Of a DNA stretch of 5,169 nucleotides, positions 1 to 5,169 are shown piece by piece. The stretch is from Bacteroides sp. (GTDB lineage: Bacteria; Bacteroidota; Bacteroidia; Bacteroidales; SM23-62), in contig JAUVKJ010000153.1 of assembly GCA_030592145.1 (NCBI GenBank), forward strand, positions 1 to 5,169, read 5' to 3'. The position numbers and the translations under genes are program-made. Below the pieces are notes generated by a model, which ran no database searches, was not told where the DNA came from, and worked only from the letters and a program-made list of their open reading frames with translations. The stretch's first letter is position 1. The number at the start of each line of letters is the position of its first letter.

Positions 1-1
1 T

Positions 2-9
2 TATTTTTG
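2..9 (+). promoter_or_regulatory. possible Bacteroidota -7 promoter box (TATTTTTG)
   Basis: TATTTTTG matches the Bacteroidota -7 consensus TAnnTTTG exactly. It ends three bases before the thioesterase ATG at 13. The matching -33 region would lie outside the window. If used, the transcript would start at or very near the start codon. An eight-base match in AT-rich DNA can occur by chance, so this is tentative. Confidence 0.3.
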
Positions 10-12
10 GAC

Positions 13-420
13 ATGCATTTTCAGTTCGACACAAAGATCAGGGTCCGGTATGCAGAAGCAGACCGGATGGGATATGTTTATTACGGTAATTATGCGACCT
101 ATTTTGAAGTGGCCCGGACAGAGATGCTGAGATCGCTTGGATTCACCTATAAAGAATGGGAAGACAGCGGGATCATACTTCCCGTAAGGGAGATGCATAT
201 CCGGTATCTTGCACCCGCATTCTACGATGACCTGCTTACGGTCCGGACCATCATCAGGGAATTGCCGGTTGCCAGGATCAGTTTCCTCCATGAGGTTTAC
301 AATGAGAAAGGAGAGAAACTCTGTACCGGGAATCTGGACCTGGTTTTCATTAACAGTGAAACCGGCCGGCCTACCCGGGCCCCCCGGGAATTCACCGACT
401 CCATTATCCGTTCCGCTTAA
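13..420 (+). CDS. YbgC/FadM-type acyl-CoA thioesterase (4HBT hotdog fold)
   Basis: Predicted cytoplasmic hotdog-fold hydrolase that cleaves acyl-CoA thioesters; the exact acyl substrate cannot be read from sequence. From ATG at 13 it is 135 residues, the usual length for a single 4HBT domain. The N-terminal signature is clear: YAEADRMGYVYYGNY at about residues 13-27, followed by FEVARTEMLR at 31-40. Asp17 sits where YbgC-type enzymes carry the catalytic Asp, and the central helix and later strands (RYLAPAFYDDLL, LDLVFIN) fit the fold. The MGYVYYGNY version of the motif is common in Bacteroidota homologues. No signal peptide. The start was set at ATG 13 because homologues begin only a few residues before this motif and because a TTG at 7 lies inside a promoter-like box. 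The frame stays open to the left window edge, so a longer upstream start is not strictly excluded. No functional link to the downstream genes is apparent. Confidence 0.9.
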   Translation: MHFQFDTKIRVRYAEADRMGYVYYGNYATYFEVARTEMLRSLGFTYKEWEDSGIILPVREMHIRYLAPAFYDDLLTVRTIIRELPVARISFLHEVYNEKGEKLCTGNLDLVFINSETGRPTRAPREFTDSIIRSA

Positions 421-517
421 TTCTCCAACAACAAGCCTTCCCTGTAATGTTTTGCCGGCTCACTCGTCATACTCCTGAATCACTTTAAATCTGAACGTTA
501 AATCAAATTTTAAAAAG

Positions 518-1018
518 ATGAAAAAGATTGCATTTTTGTTACCATTATTGATTTTGCCTTTCCTGGTAAATGCACAGAAATCGCCAATTGACAAATTGTT
601 TAAAAAGTATTATGGCAAGGAAGGCTTTACATGCGTCCTGGTAAATGAAGAAATGTTCGAAGTTATTTCACACATGGAAAAAGAAGTAGGTGATATCGGT
701 GGAACACTTGGAAAAATCAAGCGTGTCAGGGTGATCGCCCAGGAGGATGACAGCCTGAATACGGAAGGGGTGAATTTCATGGAAGAGCTGAAAGAAGTGA
801 AATTCAACGAATACGAAGAACTGGTTGTGGTTAAGGAATCGGACCAGGAAGTGCTTGTACTCGCCAGGGAAGAAAACGGCAAGCTTGCTGAATTGCTGGT
901 GGTAGTCGGCGGTAAAGAAAATGTGCTGGTTTCCGTCGAAGGGAAGTTCACGATGGAAGACCTGGAGGCATTGTCTGAACTCGAGGGACTCGAAGCCCTG
1001 GAAAATGTTCTTGACTGA
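518..1018 (+). CDS. secreted DUF4252-like protein, copy 1
   Basis: Exported protein of unknown function, 166 residues. A signal peptide spans residues 1-19 (Lys-Lys at 2-3, hydrophobic core, probable cleavage between Ala19 and Gln20), so the mature protein should sit in the periplasm or be anchored by a partner. The mature part resembles DUF4252, a Bacteroidota family of similar size: SPIDKLFKKYYGKEGFT at 22-38, EGVNF at 83-87, NEYEELVVVK at 97-106, LAREENGKLAELLVVVGG at 115-132. These blocks recur in the protein at 2213-2740, so the two are paralogues. The mature chain is very acidic, with roughly twice as many Asp/Glu as Lys/Arg by hand count. ATG 518 follows an A-rich stretch without a Shine-Dalgarno sequence. 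It lies 102 bases upstream of the sigma-factor gene and is probably its own transcription unit, though readthrough is possible because no strong terminator is seen. Confidence 0.85.
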   Translation: MKKIAFLLPLLILPFLVNAQKSPIDKLFKKYYGKEGFTCVLVNEEMFEVISHMEKEVGDIGGTLGKIKRVRVIAQEDDSLNTEGVNFMEELKEVKFNEYEELVVVKESDQEVLVLAREENGKLAELLVVVGGKENVLVSVEGKFTMEDLEALSELEGLEALENVLD

Positions 1019-1090
1019 AAACCAGGAATCAACGGCAGGATAGAAGGAAGCTGAATGGAAACCCCGGCTGGCGGAATGTAAAAAGATAGC

Positions 1091-1098
1091 TAACTTTG
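1091..1098 (+). promoter_or_regulatory. candidate -7 promoter box for the sigma-factor operon (TAACTTTG)
   Basis: TAACTTTG is an exact TAnnTTTG match 22 bases before the ATG at 1121, a normal distance for a primary-sigma promoter in Bacteroidota. The -33 position (around 1067) reads GCTG rather than TTTG, so that half is weak. Its position between copy 1 of the DUF4252 genes and the sigma gene supports separate transcription of the four-gene operon. Confidence 0.45.
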
Positions 1099-1120
1099 GG
1101 AAAGACATCGGACAGAACAT

Positions 1121-1636
1121 ATGGATGCGAGCGAATTTAAGGAAAAGGTATTGCCGGTGAGCCAGAAGATCTATCGATATGCAGGACGCCTGCTCGGTAA
1201 TGTACACGATGCGGAGGATGTGGTTCAGGATATCTGGATGAAGCTGTGGGACAGGAGGGATCAACTGGGCGAGGTGAAAAGCATCGAAGCATTCGCCTTC
1301 CGGATGACCCGGAACCTCTGTCTTGACAGGATCAAACTGAAAAAACCGCAATATTTTGATGACCGTGACAAAACTGCATACCGCTTCGATGAGGCCGACC
1401 TCGCACCCAATCCGGAGCGAAGCCTGGAACTGAAAGACAGCCTGGAGAAAGTGAACCATATCATCGGAAGCCTGTCCGAGCAACAACAGACAGTGCTGCA
1501 ACTCAGAGATATCGAGGGTTTGGAATACGAGGAGATCTCGGTGATTACAGGACTTGAAGTGAACACAATCCGTGTGAATATCTCAAGATCGAGGAAGAAA
1601 CTCAGGGAAATCCTGAAAAAAATACATCAGGTATGA
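1121..1636 (+). CDS. ECF-type RNA polymerase sigma factor
   Basis: Alternative sigma factor that should direct RNA polymerase to a specific promoter set. At 171 residues it has the two-domain ECF layout. Region 2 covers about residues 8-75, with AEDVVQDIWMKLW at 31-43 (core-binding 2.1/2.2) and AFAFRMTRNLCLDRIK at 57-72 (promoter melting and -10 recognition). Region 4 covers about 108-165, with LSEQQQTVLQLRDIEGLEY at 118-136 and a helix-turn-helix through EISVITGLEVNTIRVNISRSRKKL at 138-161, split here as EISVITGLEV and NTIRVNISRS. There is no region 3 and no C-terminal sensory extension. The stop codon overlaps the next start as ATGA (1633-1636), the common arrangement of a sigma factor with its anti-sigma factor. 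The start ATG at 1121 lies ten residues before the conserved region and has no Shine-Dalgarno. Family call is very secure; its target promoters are unknown. Confidence 0.95.
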   Translation: MDASEFKEKVLPVSQKIYRYAGRLLGNVHDAEDVVQDIWMKLWDRRDQLGEVKSIEAFAFRMTRNLCLDRIKLKKPQYFDDRDKTAYRFDEADLAPNPERSLELKDSLEKVNHIIGSLSEQQQTVLQLRDIEGLEYEEISVITGLEVNTIRVNISRSRKKLREILKKIHQV

Positions 1637-2205
1637 AAGATCTGAACAGAATAGAAGAATTGCTGGAAAAATTCTACCGCGGAGAAACCAGTACCGGGGA
1701 GGAGGACATTCTCCACGGGTTCTTTGCGGGTCCGGATATACCCGGTCATCTCAGGACCGAAGCTGAACTTTTTGGATTTTTCACTATGGAAAAGGAAATT
1801 TCCCTTACAGGGGAAATGGAAAGGAAGCTGGAGAAAATGATTGCCGGCTCCGACCCCGCGAAACTTACCCTTGGAACAAAATGGAAGTATTACTGGATCA
1901 GCGGTGCCGCTGCAGTGATCCTTATCCTGCTCGGGATATTCCTGGACTTGCAGATCCGCAGGAACTCACCCCTTGAGGTAAGAAAGGATACCTATGAGGA
2001 TCCCTACCTGGCCTATGCAGAAGCGAAAAAAGTACTGTACATGGTCTCTGAGAAAATGAATACCGGGAGAAAATCACTGAAAAACCTTGAAAAGCTGGAT
2101 GCCGGCGTGAATTACATGCACCCTGTCTTTTCATTTGGTGCCGGGATACAGCACCTTGAACATCTTTCAACGATCGAAAAAACCAGAAAATTAATATCTA
2201 AATAA
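1633..2205 (+). CDS. probable single-pass membrane anti-sigma factor
   Basis: Most likely binds and restrains the sigma factor encoded just upstream. This rests on gene order, the four-base ATGA overlap and topology rather than on a recognised catalytic motif. Of 190 residues, about 1-86 are predicted cytoplasmic, with an N-terminal helical segment IEELLEKFYRGETSTGEED at 7-25 of a type frequent in Bacteroidota sigma-linked membrane proteins. One transmembrane helix spans about 87-106 (ISGAAAVILILLGIFLDL core), and about 84 residues follow on the periplasmic side, including YEDPYLAYAEAKKVLYMVSE at 121-140, predicted helical. The protein has no cysteine at all, so it cannot use the zinc-binding HxxxCxxC motif of classical ZAS anti-sigma factors. 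A plain membrane sensor without anti-sigma activity is the main alternative. The next gene starts 7 bases downstream. Confidence 0.75.
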   Translation: MKDLNRIEELLEKFYRGETSTGEEDILHGFFAGPDIPGHLRTEAELFGFFTMEKEISLTGEMERKLEKMIAGSDPAKLTLGTKWKYYWISGAAAVILILLGIFLDLQIRRNSPLEVRKDTYEDPYLAYAEAKKVLYMVSEKMNTGRKSLKNLEKLDAGVNYMHPVFSFGAGIQHLEHLSTIEKTRKLISK

Positions 2206-2212
2206 TTCCATC

Positions 2213-2740
2213 ATGAAAAAGTTATTGCTTATCGTTTGTTTTATCGGATTGTCTGCCGTCATCATGGCCCAGAATTTATCCATAGACCGGGTTTTTGACA
2301 AATACGCCGGTAAGGAAGGATTCACCACCGTGTACATCTCAAAATACATGTTCAGTATGTTTGCCAACCTGGATAATGTTGAGGATGAAGATGTAAAGGA
2401 AGTACAGGACGTCTTCGGGAAACTCACAGGAATCAAGATCCTGGCTGTTGAAGATGAAGATATGGTGGGAGAGGGAGTGAACTTTTACGACGAGATCATG
2501 AAAGACCTGCCAAGGAATGAATACCAGGAACTGATGGTCGTCAAGAACAGTGAATCTGATGTTGTTTTCCTGGCCAGGGAGGAAAAAGGTGTCATCGTCG
2601 AACTTCTGCTTATCGTGGGAGGGGAAGGTGACAACGCCCTGATCGCAATCACCGGAGAGATCGACCTGGCTACCATATCCAAATTGTCCAGGACCATGGA
2701 TATCGAAGGCATGGAAGAACTGGAAAACCTGGAAAAATAA
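2213..2740 (+). CDS. secreted DUF4252-like protein, copy 2
   Basis: Exported protein of unknown function, 175 residues, paralogous to the protein at 518-1018. The signal peptide is residues 1-19, with probable cleavage between Ala19 and Gln20. Shared blocks are IDRVFDKYAGKEGFT at 24-38, GEGVNFYDE at 86-94, RNEYQELMVVK at 101-111, LAREEKGVIVELLLIVGG at 120-137, and a C-terminal EGMEELENLE at 165-174 matching EGLEALENV in copy 1. An acidic insert at about 54-65 (DNVEDEDVKEVQ) is one difference from copy 1. The gene lies 7 bases after the probable anti-sigma gene and 2 bases before the lipoprotein gene, so it is inside the sigma operon. No Shine-Dalgarno is seen, and translation may depend on the upstream frame. 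The context suggests an envelope protein connected to the sigma switch, as input or output; its molecular activity is not known. Confidence 0.88.
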   Translation: MKKLLLIVCFIGLSAVIMAQNLSIDRVFDKYAGKEGFTTVYISKYMFSMFANLDNVEDEDVKEVQDVFGKLTGIKILAVEDEDMVGEGVNFYDEIMKDLPRNEYQELMVVKNSESDVVFLAREEKGVIVELLLIVGGEGDNALIAITGEIDLATISKLSRTMDIEGMEELENLEK

Positions 2741-2742
2741 CA

Positions 2743-3294
2743 ATGAATCTCAGCAAGCCATGCGTTTATGTTATGGGTCTGGTATTAATCGCTGTCCTGT
2801 TGCCGGCGGGGTGTAAACCTTCGCTGGAAAAAACAGCATCTTTTAAAGCCGTATTTGACCATTACCGGGACCGGGAGGATATTGTGGCCATCAGTTTTCC
2901 CCCGGGACTGGTAGGATTGTTCCTGAGCGACAGCGATCCCGGGCAGGCTGAATTGAAAAAACTGATGCAGGAGCTTTCTGCATTCCGGATGTTATCTGTT
3001 AAGGAAGGCTCCCTGGATGCGGACATGGAAGAGGAACTAAGATCAACGGTGAACGGATTCACTGAGCGGAATGAATTCCAGGACCTTTTTCGCATGCAAA
3101 CCGGGGGAGAGGATATTTTTATCCGGATCCGGGAGAAAAACGGTATGGTTAGAGAAGCCATCCTGATGCTGAGTGTCGCTGAAAGCTTCTTCGTGATTGA
3201 TCTCAGGGGAAATATCTCATTGGCTCACTTCACCCGGTTAGCAGAAGGAGGATACCTGGATGAGCTGACCAGCCTTACGAAAATCGATTTTTAA
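2743..3294 (+). CDS. probable lipoprotein, divergent DUF4252-like copy 3
   Basis: Probable envelope lipoprotein of 183 residues with unknown function. The N-terminus has a hydrophobic stretch (about 8-20) ending in LLPAGC, with Cys24 as the likely lipidated residue. Pro at -3 departs from the usual Leu/Val/Ile of the lipobox (Leu is one place earlier), so lipidation is likely rather than certain. After Cys comes KPSLEK, which lacks the acidic run associated with surface export of some Bacteroidota lipoproteins; the periplasmic face is the simpler guess. The rest aligns by eye with the two neighbouring DUF4252-like proteins: SFKAVFDHYRDREDIVAISF at 33-52, FTERNEFQDLF at 106-116, IRIREKNGMVREAILML at 127-143, and RGNISLAHFTRLAE at 155-168 against GEIDLATISKLSR in copy 2. 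It is much more diverged than copies 1 and 2 are from each other. It is the last gene of the sigma operon, starting 2 bases after copy 2. Confidence 0.75.
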   Translation: MNLSKPCVYVMGLVLIAVLLPAGCKPSLEKTASFKAVFDHYRDREDIVAISFPPGLVGLFLSDSDPGQAELKKLMQELSAFRMLSVKEGSLDADMEEELRSTVNGFTERNEFQDLFRMQTGGEDIFIRIREKNGMVREAILMLSVAESFFVIDLRGNISLAHFTRLAEGGYLDELTSLTKIDF

Positions 3295-3300
3295 ACCACC

Positions 3301-3320
3301 AATAATACCGTATTATTTTT
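3301..3320 (+). terminator. possible terminator between convergent genes
   Basis: AATAATAC and GTATTATT form a perfect inverted repeat (3301-3308 and 3310-3317), followed by T residues through 3320 on the plus strand. It begins six bases after the stop of the sigma operon and overlaps the stop codon of the minus-strand phosphoesterase gene. The stem has only one G-C pair and the practical loop is three bases, so it would be weak. No T-run follows it on the minus strand, so any activity should serve the plus-strand operon. Confidence 0.35.
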
Positions 3321-4578
3321 CCTGGGTTGACTTTTTCAGGGTAACCAGAGTAATTTCGGGCGGTATAAAAATCCTTCCGGCATACCCGATATAGCCAAGG
3401 CCCGGGTTCACATAAAGATATTGATATCCCTGTTGGTACAGGCCGATCCAGCGGGGATATTTTAATTGTACAGGACTCCACCTGAATTTCCTGGTACGAA
3501 TGCCGAATTGCATGCCATGTGTATGTCCCGAAAGGGTAAGCTGTACACTGGTTTTTCCCACCACTTCTTCATCCCAGTGGGAGGGATCATGAGAAAGAAG
3601 TAAGGTAAAGGCCCCTGTGGGAATATCCTGAAGCGCTTTACCGAGATCTCCGTACTGCTTGAAGGGTGGGAGTCCCCAGTTTTCTACCCCGGCAATAAAA
3701 ATTTCTTCGCTTCCAACCCGGATACTGGCGGAACGGTTCAGAAGCAGTGTAAAGCCGGATGCATCATGGGCCCTGATCAGCCGGTCCATGTTCCGCATCC
3801 TTGATTCTTCATCCGGCCAGTTGTAATATTCTCCGTAATCATGGTTCCCCAGAATCGAAAAAATTCCATAGCGGGATTTCATCTCAGAAAGCAGTCCGGT
3901 CCATCCATCAGCTTCCTCTGCCAGGTTGTTCACCAGGTCTCCGGTGAAAAGGATCAGATCAGGAGATTCCCGGTTGATCATGCCGACAGCCTTTCTGATC
4001 TTGTCCTGCTGCCCGTGGAGGCTGCCCAGATGCAGATCGGAGATATGTACCAGTCTCAAACCATCAAACCCCGGAGGAAGGTCCTTTGACAAAATCTCAA
4101 CGGAACGTACCCTGAAATTGAAACGGCCGAACACAATGCCCCCGATGATCACGAAAAAAGCCACAATGGAGAGGGGCAGAACGACCATTGAGATGAAATT
4201 CAGGGGACCGCCCATCATGAACTTTCCAATCGCCCCCGCTTCTGAAAAGATCCGGAAGAGCGGGTAGGCCGGAAGCTTAATAATATATTCGAGTAAAAGG
4301 AAGACCGTATAGAAAAGCTTTGGAACATAGAAGGCAAGAAAAAAGCCGGTGAATACATAAAACCCGGCAAAAAATCCTGGCTTGTTATTTGCTATAAACT
4401 TCTTTCCGAATATCTGTAATCCGGTAATAAAGACCACAGGAATTAGCCAGAAAATGGCAATAGATACAGGATTCCGGCAGATATGGAAATCGCTTATAAG
4501 GCCGGCAAAACCTATCCCGTCGACAAGCAGAATGAAGGATACAAAGAAAAAAAACAGGAGACGGATCTGAGATTTCAT
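3313..4578 (-). CDS. polytopic membrane metallophosphoesterase (calcineurin-like, YaeI/YkuE-type)
   Basis: Predicted metal-dependent phosphohydrolase of 421 residues tethered to the cytoplasmic membrane; substrate unknown. The N-terminal 150 residues are strongly hydrophobic with about four or five membrane segments (near 6-29, 37-56, 67-85, 86-105 and 126-150). The catalytic domain follows at about 173-413 and carries the complete calcineurin-like metal-ligand set: ISDLHLG (Asp181, His183), FTGDLVNN (Asp214), LGNHDYG (Asn245, His246), LLSHDP (His330) and SGHTHG (His352, His354). No key residue is missing, so it should be active. Related domains in other bacteria are annotated as YaeI/YkuE phosphodiesterases, some acting on lipids or cell-wall precursors, but that does not fix the substrate here. 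The domain may face either side of the membrane, since an odd or even helix count cannot be settled by eye. It is convergent with the sigma operon and divergent from the barrel gene at 4645. Confidence 0.92.
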   Translation of the reverse strand: MKSQIRLLFFFFVSFILLVDGIGFAGLISDFHICRNPVSIAIFWLIPVVFITGLQIFGKKFIANNKPGFFAGFYVFTGFFLAFYVPKLFYTVFLLLEYIIKLPAYPLFRIFSEAGAIGKFMMGGPLNFISMVVLPLSIVAFFVIIGGIVFGRFNFRVRSVEILSKDLPPGFDGLRLVHISDLHLGSLHGQQDKIRKAVGMINRESPDLILFTGDLVNNLAEEADGWTGLLSEMKSRYGIFSILGNHDYGEYYNWPDEESRMRNMDRLIRAHDASGFTLLLNRSASIRVGSEEIFIAGVENWGLPPFKQYGDLGKALQDIPTGAFTLLLSHDPSHWDEEVVGKTSVQLTLSGHTHGMQFGIRTRKFRWSPVQLKYPRWIGLYQQGYQYLYVNPGLGYIGYAGRIFIPPEITLVTLKKSTQEK

Positions 4579-4581
4579 ATG

Positions 4582-4589
4582 TAAAGATA
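4582..4589 (-). promoter_or_regulatory. possible -7 box for the phosphoesterase gene (TATCTTTA)
   Basis: On the minus strand TATCTTTA matches TAnnTTTG in seven of eight positions and ends three bases before the ATG at 4578. The expected -33 region reads CTGA and is poor. If used, the leader would be absent or only a base or two long. The next in-frame Met is near residue 121, inside the membrane domain, so a later start does not explain the closeness. Confidence 0.25.
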
Positions 4590-4594
4590 GTTTA

Positions 4595-4613
4595 TGACGT
4601 TATACTTATGTCA
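4595..4613. promoter_or_regulatory. weak dyad TGAC-N11-GTCA in the divergent promoter region
   Basis: TGAC at 4595-4598 and GTCA at 4610-4613 form a short dyad lying between the two opposed promoter-like boxes of the divergent genes. It could be an operator for a dimeric regulator acting on both genes. Four-base half-sites are expected often by chance, so this is recorded only as a position to compare with relatives. Confidence 0.15.
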
Positions 4614-4629
4614 GGGCTTGATAAAAACC

Positions 4630-4637
4630 TATATTTA
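4630..4637 (+). promoter_or_regulatory. possible -7 box for the outer-membrane barrel gene (TATATTTA)
   Basis: TATATTTA matches TAnnTTTG in seven of eight positions and ends seven bases before the ATG at 4645. No good TTTG lies at the -33 spacing. TACTTATG at 4603-4610 is an alternative with an equal match and a more ordinary leader length. Confidence 0.25.
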
Positions 4638-4644
4638 CCCAATC

Positions 4645-5169
4645 ATGAAAAGAATAACACTGCTCTTCGCTTTTTGTTTATCCGCGGCCACCATTTTTGC
4701 CCAGCTTGACCTGGGGGTTAAGGCTGGACTGAACCTGACAAATGTTTCAGGCGAAATGTCAACGGATGATTACCATATCATTTCTTCACCGGGGAGCAAG
4801 ATCGGGTACCATGCCGGAGGCTTCCTGCGTGCATCCCTGTTCGGTATATACATCCAGCCCGAACTTATTTTCACCTCCATTGCCAGTGAATTTACGGTCA
4901 CGGACCAGAATAAGGTCGAACAATTGGCCAAACAAAGGATCGGAAGGGTCGATGTGCCTGTTATCATCGGGGCAAGGCTTGGAACCCTGAGGCTGGGACT
5001 GGGACCCGTGGGAAGCATTATTGTTTCCGATAAATCTGACTTTACCGATATCACCGGATATGAAACAAAGCTGAAATCGGCTACTTTCGGGTACCAGCTG
5101 GGGATCGGGCTGGATATCCGGAAGGTTGGCCTTGATATCCGGTATGAAGGCAATCTTACAAAACTCGCT
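4645..5169 (+). CDS. PorT-like outer-membrane beta-barrel protein, 3' end cut by window
   Basis: Predicted small outer-membrane beta-barrel protein of the kind annotated in Bacteroidota as porin family or PorT family. The window shows 175 codons from ATG 4645, with no stop before the end at 5169; relatives are around 200 residues, so probably only the last strands are missing. The signal peptide is residues 1-19 (Lys2-Arg3, hydrophobic core, cleavage at Ala19/Gln20). The mature chain opens with LDLGVKAGLNLTNVSG at 21-36, the typical first strand, followed by alternating amphipathic strands: GYHAGGFLRA (54-63), GIYIQPELIFT (67-77), RVDVPVIIGARLGTLRLGLG (101-120), and the related hairpin strands GLDIRK and GLDIRY at 155-160 and 162-167. 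Function beyond membership of the fold is not readable; this group includes structural barrels as well as export components. The gene is divergent from the phosphoesterase with a 66-base shared upstream region. Confidence 0.85.
   Translation, partial: MKRITLLFAFCLSAATIFAQLDLGVKAGLNLTNVSGEMSTDDYHIISSPGSKIGYHAGGFLRASLFGIYIQPELIFTSIASEFTVTDQNKVEQLAKQRIGRVDVPVIIGARLGTLRLGLGPVGSIIVSDKSDFTDITGYETKLKSATFGYQLGIGLDIRKVGLDIRYEGNLTKLA

Noticed and set aside
7..15. TTG at 7 as the thioesterase start
   Set aside because: It adds only two residues, lies within a TATTTTTG promoter-like box, and ATG at 13 fits the family N-terminus better.
997..1025. Possible terminator hairpin after DUF4252-like copy 1 (CCTGG ... 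CCAGG)
   Set aside because: Only a five-pair stem with a loop of about 20 bases and no T-run after it.
1057..1063. GGAAACC as an ECF-type -35 element for autoregulation of the sigma operon
   Set aside because: No matching -10 motif (such as CGTC) is found 16-17 bases downstream, and the TAACTTTG box nearby is a better explanation.
668..1501. A 277-codon open frame on the minus strand
   Set aside because: It lies antisense across two well-recognised plus-strand genes (DUF4252-like copy 1 and the sigma factor) and their intergenic promoter. Its translation shows no family motif, so it is a shadow of their codon bias.
2339..2743. A 134-codon minus-strand open frame, and a similar one at 610-1032
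   Set aside because: Both are antisense to the DUF4252-like genes, with low-complexity translations (His/Phe-rich and Ser/Thr-rich) that mirror the acidic plus-strand coding sequence.
4770..5153. Minus-strand open frame of 127 codons, and a plus-strand one at 4742-4990
   Set aside because: They overlap the barrel gene in other frames. The frame from 4645 has a signal peptide and barrel strands that account for this DNA.

Overview
The window looks like chromosomal DNA of a member of the phylum Bacteroidota. This rests on four things: signal peptides that all end in Ala-Gln at residues 19/20, several DUF4252-type proteins, a PorT-like outer-membrane barrel gene, and the lack of clear Shine-Dalgarno sequences combined with TAnnTTTG-like promoter boxes. 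No RNA gene, insertion sequence, CRISPR array or sign of recent transfer is visible, and composition appears even throughout. All family assignments come from reading motifs, not from a database search.

Layout. Positions 13-420 (+) encode a hotdog-fold acyl-CoA thioesterase of the YbgC/FadM type. Positions 518-3294 (+) hold the distinctive part: a secreted DUF4252-like protein (518-1018), then an ECF-type RNA polymerase sigma factor (1121-1636), a single-pass membrane protein that is probably its anti-sigma factor (1633-2205), a second secreted DUF4252-like protein (2213-2740) and a third, divergent, lipoprotein-like copy (2743-3294). The last four genes are packed with an ATGA overlap and gaps of 7 and 2 bases, so they almost certainly form one operon. 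A good TAnnTTTG box lies at 1091-1098 in front of it. Convergent to this block, 3313-4578 (-) encodes a polytopic membrane metallophosphoesterase. A 66-base divergent promoter region separates it from an outer-membrane beta-barrel gene (4645 to the window end, +), which is cut by the window edge.

How the genes may work together (inference). The sigma factor and the membrane protein look like a cell-envelope sensing pair. The three exported DUF4252-like proteins are candidates for its sensor input, its output, or both. The thioesterase, phosphoesterase and barrel genes look like ordinary neighbours with no clear link to the cassette, except that the barrel and the phosphoesterase share a divergent control region.

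Intergenic stretches are all short. The longest are 1019-1120 (102 bases, holding the sigma-operon promoter candidate) and 421-517 (97 bases, no convincing element), so no gene-free stretch exceeds 300 bases.
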